64,000 nt of DNA from Symbiodinium natans. Taxonomy: Eukaryota > Sar > Dinophyceae > Suessiales > Symbiodiniaceae. Positions 47,853 to 56,800 of this stretch are shown here, piece by piece. The stretch's first letter is position 1, and each line of letters begins with the position of its first letter. The notes below the pieces were generated by a model, which had not been told where the DNA came from, ran no database searches, and worked only from the letters and a program-made list of their open reading frames with translations. Position numbers and translations under genes: made by a program. The stretch is taken from NCBI GenBank assembly GCA_905221605.1, contig CAJNDS010000037.1, positions 174,531 through 238,530 on the forward strand. The letters run 5' to 3'.

Positions 47853-50800
47853 TTGGTAGCGCCGTCTGGCAGCGCCGTGCCAGAGGCAGCGATCATGTAC
47901 TTCGATGACGACCTCTTGGACTTTGACCTTCATGAGGGCGCAGAGGGCATGAGCGCTGGCGCTGCACCTGGCGACTTTGGAGACGGCGATGCCGGCTCAG
48001 GCGCAGGTGCGAACTCCTTGTCTACGCTGCAGACGCTGAGTGCCTCTTCGAGAAGAAAGCGTGGCTCTCGTGGTGGTGTGCAGGCGCGGCAGTGTTCTGC
48101 TCGCGACAACTCTTCTACGGGAAAGCCGGCAGCGAGCAAGAGATGGCGATCTGGTGCAATTCCTGCACCCCCGGCGTTTGACGGTGACATCGAGAGTGAC
48201 CCCTTTTGCTTTCGACACTACAGGCGTCGTTTGAGCCGCTGGGTGGAAATCACTCGTGAATACTTGCCAGCAAACGAACAAGCCCTACGAGCTCTCGAAG
48301 GTCTTCGTGGAGAGGCTGAGATCGAGATGGAAGAAGTTGACGACTCCAGGTACAACGTGGACAACGGCGTGGACATCCTCTTGGGTGACCTGGAGGCCAG
48401 CTTCGGTGCCAAGGAGCTGTTTCGCCAGGGCGGAGTCATCCGAGAGTTCGAAAGCTTGTCAAGGCTTCAGGGCGAGAGTGTGGCCTCCTTCATACGTCGT
48501 TTCCGCCTTTTGGAACGGCGTCTTCAAGAGGCTCATGTTCCTGCATACCCTGAAGCTGCTCGAGTCGTGAAATTGCTGGACGCTCTACGTCTGGACGAGC
48601 GGGCCACCTCACAGGTTCTACTTGCTGCAGGGAATCGTTATGAACTTCGCCCGGTGCTGGACGCCTTGAAGATTCAGTACCCTGCTGGAATGTCATTGAC
48701 TGGCATCCCTCGTAGCCGCAGCGACCTACGTGGACTACGCGGGCGAGGCGGCCGTTCGACGTCTTCGTCTTCTACATCTTCGAACAGAACATCAAGGGCG
48801 CGAGGTACGACATCGAGACCCTGGCGACAATGGAACACGTCCTGGGAAGAAGGCGATGGCGAAGAGGATGAAGCTCCTTGGGAAGAGACTTGGGATGAAG
48901 CTGATTTCGGCGATGAGGGCCAGGACGGCAACCTCGCCGCGATCGATGAGGATGCTGAGTATGCCGAGGGCGACCCCGACGATGTCTTGCCGGAGCAGTA
49001 TGAGTGGAACGAGAACCTCGGCGACTACCACATCGAGCATCATGTCGATGTTAATCGCGGTGGTGAGGACGAAGGCATCAGCGAGCTTGCTGCTGTGGCC
49101 CAAGCTCTGACGGTGACAAGCCAGAAGCTTGCAGGTCTGGTGCAGGCTCGTGGTTTCTACAACCCCGACTCCAAGGGCGGCAAGAGCAAAGGCAAGAACA
49201 GAAGCAAGGGCAAAGGCAAGAGCAAGGGCAAGGGCAAGTCTTCCGCCTTCCGTACCCCTGGCAAGTCTGCTGGCAAAGGATCGAAGTCTTCTCCAAAAGG
49301 AAAAGGCAAGGGCGATGCTGCTGTTCAGCAGCAGCGTTTGAAAGGCAGTCTGTGTTTGGGCTGTGGATCAGCAGATCACTGGCTTCGTGACTGTCCCACG
49401 TACAGTGTGCAGAATGCCCAGTTGGCCAGTGCCACGGTGGATGGACTTGTTCTCGACGCCGAAGGCGCGGTGTCCACCACATGGATGGTCGGTGTCACCG
49501 AGAGCGAGATGAACCCCGTTTGTGCTGAGAAAAATGTCTTTGAGCTCCCGTCCCTCGAAGAGTTTGAGGTCAAGCTCCACAAAGCTCCCAGCATCCTCTT
49601 GCAGTACTGTCAGGGTCAGAATTCCGCATACATGATAGCAGATACAGGATGTCAGCGACAGGTTGCAGGTGAAGCTTGGCATCACCAGAAGCAGTGCGAG
49701 ATATCTCCGCTTCAACATCTTGAATATCCTGATAGCTGCAAATTCAGTTTCGGGCCTGGTGAAGCTTTACCGAGTCAGGGACGATTCCTTTACCCTGCGG
49801 CATTGGGCGGGCATCACTTGGTCTTGTGTGTCAGTTCAGTCAAGGCCCAAGCTCCCGCTCTCATGTCCCGTAAAGCCTTCGAAGCACTAGGAGCTGTCCC
49901 TGACGTGTACGCTGGCACCATTCACTTTCGAGCTTTGGCATGTACTACAAAGCTTTGGCTGTCTCCGTGTGGCCATCTTGCTGTGAGATTGGACGAATGG
50001 GGCCCCCAAACCTTTGACTGGCCCCCTCTTGAGGTGCCCGAGCACTTGCCCGACATCATCCATCCGTCGAGCTTTGAGAGTTCAAGCTCTTTGAAGGTCA
50101 TCGACTGCCCGGCAAAGCCCATTCCTCATGCCACCGCCCCCGAAATGGTTGGTGCGTTGGCGACACGTGCTGAAGGGCCTCCTGACCTTCATCAACCATG
50201 TGAAGAATATGGTGTTGCTCTACTCGGCGACGACTCTGCGTCCGGCATTGAAGGACTCGGTGTTGCGCATCTTCGGCATCCCAAGCAGTGCAACCACCTT
50301 GCTGACGACCACGGCGGCACTAGCAGCCCAGGCATCACTGCAGGGAACCAAGTATCTTCGAAGCCCCGAGACGTGCAAGCATCAGTCCGGACTTCGAGCT
50401 TACGGAGCAGCAGGAGTTCGGGTGAGAATATGCGACTTGTGCGGGACGCGGTATGTGCTCAACCGGGCGGGCACAGCCATCTTGGCAACTCCAAAGGCAT
50501 CTCCGTCGGCCAAGACACCGCTCAACCTGCCAGAGCACGTGCTGAACGACCTTCGAGGTCACAAGCAAGGACAACAAAGTTCAGCGGCAAGCACTCAATC
50601 CCAAGGCTCCTTGCCGCGCTTCTCAACCTCCTCGCGGGGATTTGCGCCACGACCTCGACCTCAGGTACCACGGCGATCGAACTCCCCGGAGCTTTCCCAG
50701 GCTATGCCTCCCCGGGCGAAAGCTCAGCCGAAGACTCGCCCACAGCCTCCAGAGATCTCCCTCACACAGCAACGGAGGCAATGGCGTGGATCGGACAGCG

Positions 50801-53800
50801 ACCGGATGAGCACGGGCACGGGCGTCTACAACTCAGACCTGGACTGGGCCGAAGCATACGTGCCGGATCCGGAGGACGAGGAGAATCATTGGGAGGAACA
50901 GTGGGGCGAGGAGGACTGGGACTTCAACCTCGACCAGATGGAGGGCTCGGAGGACTCCCAGCTCGACCCGAACCACTTGCGCCCCGATCTGCCGGAGGAA
51001 GAAGAGGAGCTCTGAGCGCCTTGCGAGCTCCTGTCGTACTGTCCGGCTCTGCGGACCAGCCTCTGCATCTTGAAGACAGAGGCGCCTTCAAGCCCAAAGC
51101 TGGACTTCTGAAACGTGTTCATGGCAATGAGAGCGCAGTGCTCCGCATGTGGAACACGGAGGCGCGGATTTATTTGAGTCGAACGGAACAAGCTCGAAAA
51201 GCCCGGGTCTACAAGGTCGACGTCATTGAGGTGTATGGCGGTCAAGCAGAGATCACCCGTGAAGCCCTACGAGTTGGTCTCCGAGCCCTACAGCCTGTCG
51301 ACGACGTCTACGGCATCCACCTACGCACCAAGGCCTCCTACGAACAACTGCGACTGCTCATCAAGAAGCACAAGCCATTCCTCGTGATCTATGAGATTGA
51401 GTGCAAGTTGTGGTCCAACATCCAGTACCTGAACTACGACGTTGAGACGTTGAAGCAACTTCGTCGCGCTCAGGATCTCGCGATCTCCGAGATGGTCAAG
51501 ACGATCATGGAAGCGCACCAGGAGTACGGCGGCCACTTCCTCATTGAGAACCCGGCCCACACGGACTTCTGGAAACATCCACGGCTACAACCACTTCTGC
51601 GTGTGGGCGAGCTGCGAGTCGGCCATATGTGCAGGTTCGGCCTCAAGGACAAGAGCGATACGCTGCTCAAGAAGCCGACTGGTTGGCTCTCGGATCTACC
51701 ACGACTGCTCGACCAGCTGGCTTTGCAGTGTCCTGGTCTTGATCAGCACGAACATGGACAAATACTTGGCGGTGACTCCGCTGCTTCACAAGTCTACACA
51801 CCGCAGCTTGCGAAGGCCGTCATCCGGGGTCTGTGTGACTCCTTGCAAGAAGCCGGAGATGAACGTTTTGCTGTGCCAGAACCCGAAAGTACAGCGTGGA
51901 TCTCACATGAATGCTCGGCTTCTTCTCTTGAGTGGTTGCCCCCAGGCGAGCTTGTGAGCGACTTCACGGTGTATTTTGCTGATGTGAATCGACATGAGTC
52001 ATCATGGATGCCGCTCCTGCGCGAGGCTGAGGAACAGCTACGCAACAAGGTGCGGCCAGACAAGGTCATGCCCATCAGCACACCCTTTGGTGAGCAACTC
52101 AAGGCGCTGGTTCCATGGCAGGTGCATCGCATTCAGATATGTCGGACACCCATGCAGCGACGCTTACCGCTGGAAGTTCTTCAAGGTGGTGCGACGCACC
52201 GTGGAGCTGTGTTGTGGCTGAGCGATGGCTCTGTCTCCATCGAGGCAGAAGAGGTCCGCCAGGTGTTAGCCCAGTCGGCCAACAAGTTTGCATCGCCAGT
52301 GCGGATGGCCATCTTCTTCTTCGGCGTGGCCCCCGCGAGCAGTCTCAACCCGACTGAGGACACCAAGCCTGAAGCAGCTGTTGCCACGAAACCGCAAACC
52401 GAGATCGAGGAGAACGATATGCTCAAGCCCCATCAACCAGGTTTCCGGGACATCTCGTTCCCTGGTCTTCAGGCGGCGCCGAAATGGTTGCTTCAAGTGA
52501 TGAGGCGGCTTCACACTAATCTTGGCCACCCTTCCACGGCTACAATGGTGAGGCAGTTGACCTCAGCCGGTGCCTCTGATGTTGCAATTCAAGCAGCCAG
52601 GCATCTTCGATGCGAAGTGTGCTTGAGGGTTCAGCCTCCCAGGGAGCCTCGCCCAGCTAAGCCGACCTTGCCTCGACGATTCAATGACAGGCTCGACTTG
52701 GATGTGTTGTGGTTAAAGGATATCCGTGGCAAGACGCATGGCTACCTGTCACAGGTGGACGACGCCACGTGTTACCACGTGCTCAACTACCTCCACAATC
52801 GCAGCGAAGAAGAGGTCATGAAGCTGCTCATCAACGGATGGTTTGCTTTCTTCGGACCGCCAGACGAGATGCTCTTAGATTCCGATGGCAGTTTCCGTGG
52901 ATATCGTTTCGAAACCTTGCAAGCCCAATGCGCTGTGAAGGTACGCTATGCCCCTGCTGATGCGCATTACCAGATGGGACGTGCCGAGCGGCATGGCCAA
53001 GCTATCAAGTACATTGTGCAGAGGCTAGTTTCCCAGTTCGCCCCCGTGGGTGCCCAGGAACTCAATGTGCTGGTGACCCTGGCTGCTGCCGCCAAGAACA
53101 ACTTGATGCGACGGGCAGGCTCTTCGCCGGCCCAATGGGTGTACGGTCGCAACCACAAAATCCCTGGTGCGCTCTTGTCATCTGGTGGAAATGTGGAGTC
53201 GTGCCAGCTACACACGGACTCCGAGCGTCTTCGCCACATCGAGCAGGTGCGGACCCAGTCCATGATGCTGTACCATCAGTTCGAGTCTGACAACGCCCTC
53301 CGCACTGCTCTTCTTCGTAAGCCTCGACCCGCTCGTGGTCCTTTCGAGATAGGGCAGAAGATCGCGTACTACCGCTTGCGTAACTCTGCTGATGGTGAGG
53401 GCACGTTGGAAGGCTACCGCCAGGGCGTCGTGGTGGCAATTGATGGCAGTACTTTATGGATTCGCAACACCCGCGGTCGCCTCATCTCTGCCAGCAAGGA
53501 ACAGGTTCGTTCTGTGGGCGGCGAGGAGGAGTGGTGGACTCCCAGTCCTGAGGACTTACGCCTCTTGAAAAATGCTGACCAGGACTTGTCTGACAAGCAC
53601 TCCGCCTCGGCCGCTGCTGGGCCTACTCTCGGGCCTTCGACTTCGACTTTGGCTTTCCGCGTTCCGGAGGGTGCGGTGCCTTCGGAATTGTCTGACTTGC
53701 AGGCGGTGGACGACCTGCAGCTGGCGTTAAATGAGCCGGCACCTTTGCCGGCGTTAGACGGCGCTGGTCGGCCTCTTCTTGATGCTTCTGGACGTCCGAC

Positions 53801-56800
53801 TCCTTCGACCCCGGCTCCTCCGATGTTGGCGCCGCTACAGATGGTTCCTGCCACTCCCAAGGCCCCGCAGACACAAAGGTCAGCGCCTGGTACGCCTAGG
53901 CCTCGCAGTCGACCTAGAAGCAGGACGCCGTCGAGAGTGCTGGACGCGGTGCCCGAGACTCAGGCCTTGGCACCTCCAGAACAAACGGCGTCACCCTCAG
54001 AACCAAAACCACTGTCTTCAGCAGAACAGAGGGCATCACCTTCAGAACCACAACCGCTGTCGTCAGAACCGAGGGCATCACCTTCAGAACCACAGCCGCT
54101 TACTTCAGAACAGAGGGCATCTTCTTCAGAACCACGCCATTCCGCGACTGAGCTCAGGACACAGTCTGGTGCCTCTGCATCAGCTTCACGACAGGTGTCA
54201 CAGGACTCTTCCTTCCCACGACACACCTCTCAAGGCACATCAGATCTTCAGCGTGGTCTTGAACAGCTTATGGAGCAGGTGTCTTCTCAGGGATCCTCAC
54301 GTGGCACCAAGCGGCCCCCAGCTTCTTCCTTGGAATCCCTGGATGCCCCGGCGACAGCTACGCGGCGTCAGCCACCTGTGATGTCCCAAGAAACTGATGC
54401 CCAGGCATTGCTCAACTTCTGTCAGGAATGCGGTGAACAACATCGTGTCTTGCTGGACGGCGTCAGTACTTGCTCGAGATGCTCAAGTACCCGTACAGTG
54501 TCTTCGCCTATGCATGTGTTGTCATGGTTTGATGAGGTCAAAGAGCGTGAGGCAGTGGAGCAGCACTTCGAGGACTACCACATGCTCACTCCCGGACGCG
54601 AAGCAGAACCGACCTCAATTCCCGAAGACAACGAATTCACCACTTTTGAGGCCACCGCAAATGCGGTCTGCGCTACCTTCCCCAAGTTTCATCGACCCCT
54701 ACAGCGACTGGATGTGCTGCGACGACATGGAAGAGCAGAGGCATATAAGGTGGGATGGGACGGCAGTCCCTCTGAGATGCAACCCTACTTCGTATCGAAT
54801 GCCTACCTGACGGCGGCCCACTACTTTGGGGATCACTCAAGTCCCCAGGCCTCACTTCCTCTTGATGGACCTGATGTTGGTCCCTCCTCTTCAGCCAACC
54901 TCGTGGCCACAGAGAAGCTGCCCGCTTCTGAGATCCTGGCGCAGCAACTCTGCGAGCGCAAGGACTTCAAGCCCGAGACACTCCACCAGCTGCTCGACGC
55001 CGTCAAGATCCCAAAGAACAATCGGAACTGCTTTGAAGGCAACGGTGGTGGCTTTCTTCTGGGGCTGTACTCTCATGGCGGTTTCAGCGGCCTTACGAAC
55101 AACACTTTCACGAACAAGCGCTTGACTGGCTACCTGGCACAGTACTTTCGTCATCATGGCCTACAAGGAAATGTGACTTCTTTCTACGTTTCCCGCAATG
55201 GCAGAGCCACATGCCACAAGGACTCCAACAATTTGCCAGGCAGCCTCAACTGGGCAACCTCCGTGGGCAACTACCGTGGAGGACATCTGTGGGTGGAGTG
55301 CAAGGATGCCAAACCACCTCCTGGCGCCACGTACAAGAACATCAACGGCAAGAAGGTGCCTGGCTTCCTCGTCGACACCCGGAATCAAGTCATGGCCTTT
55401 CGACCAGAATGTCTCCACGAAGTTCAACCCTTTGAGGGCGAGCGTTACAGCATCGTGGCCTTCACCTCTCGGTCCTTTCAGTTCTGCCACCAAGGCATCA
55501 GGCGGAAGCTTCGCAAGTTGGGGATGGTTACATCTTCAACGCCTTGTACCTCTTGGCAAGCTGTGGTAGATCAATGGCCTTTGGAGCGACCTGCTTGGCT
55601 GGATGCGCCGGTGTCCGAGGCTTATCCGACGAGAGCCTGGAGACCACCTGCTGATGGCGAAACAATGGCCATGGATACATCCGGCGAGGAAGGCGACGAC
55701 GCATCTGGTGTTGAACCTCCTTCTCGTGCTCAACGCCAAGCTCTGAAAAAGGAACTCCCTTGGCAAGCAATGAGCGAGCAAGAGGTGCCGCAGTTTATAC
55801 AGGCTGTGTTGGATGAGTGGTCCGAGTGGAAGAAATGGTCGAGCTGCCGGCCACTCTATGTCGACGTGAACAAGATCGACCCGGCCCTGATCCTCAAATC
55901 GAGAGTGTGCTTCAGGTGGAAGCCGCGTGGTGACGGTACCTTCAAACCTAAGGCTCGTATCGTGATCGCGGGCTACAAGGACCCACATTTGCCACTGTTG
56001 AGTCGGGACTCTCCAGTCCTTTCGAGGGCCGGTCTACAGTGCATTTTGCAATGGGCTACATCCTTGAGGGTGCCTTTGTGGACCGGTGACTGCAAGAGCG
56101 CGTTCCTACAGGGTACAGCAGACACGGAGCGTCCCACGGCAATCTTCATGCGTGCCCCGGCAGATCCAGTGAGCAAGCAGGCTGTGGAGGAATGGAATCA
56201 CTCGGGCCTCCTCTACAAGCTGTCAGCGCCAGTGTACGGGCAGGCGAACGCTCCTCGACGATGGTACCTACATGTTCACCAGGTGTTGAGCAAGCTTGGA
56301 TGGCAACCTCACTCGTTAGATCCATGCTTGTGGCTTCGACGAGAAATCGTGGACGGCCGACTCACAGTCACTGCAGTCCTTGGAGTGCATGTGGATGATA
56401 TGCTAATGGCTTGCCGCGACGGCTACCATCACCAGCTGGACGATATTCACAGCTCCTTTGTGTGGGGTGGTGACTGGGAGTCCAAGGACTTCGTCTTCGT
56501 CGGACGTCATATTACGCAGCATGAAGACTGGTCTCTGACGGTGGATCAGGCGAGCTATGTGTCGGAAGTCCCCATCACCAAGGTGGCCCACTCTCCCGAG
56601 GAGAAGTTGTCTTCGCACCCCGACCTGATCACGGAGTTCAAGTCTGGCATCGGAAGCCTGCAGTGGCTGGCAGGCACGTCCCGAGGAGACATCAGCAGTG
56701 ATGTTTCGCTTCTCCAGAAACCGCCGGCAGAGCTCAAGGTCGAGGACCTCCTGGAGGTTAACTCTGTGTTGCGCTACGTCCGAGCCACGAACAACGCGTG

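Noticed and set aside
53779-54381. 200-codon +1-frame ORF inside gag-pol
   Set aside because: Its composition is Arg/Leu/His-rich, typical of a shifted reading of the Pro/Ser-rich linker, and no motif is seen. This contrasts with the frame at 50128-51015.
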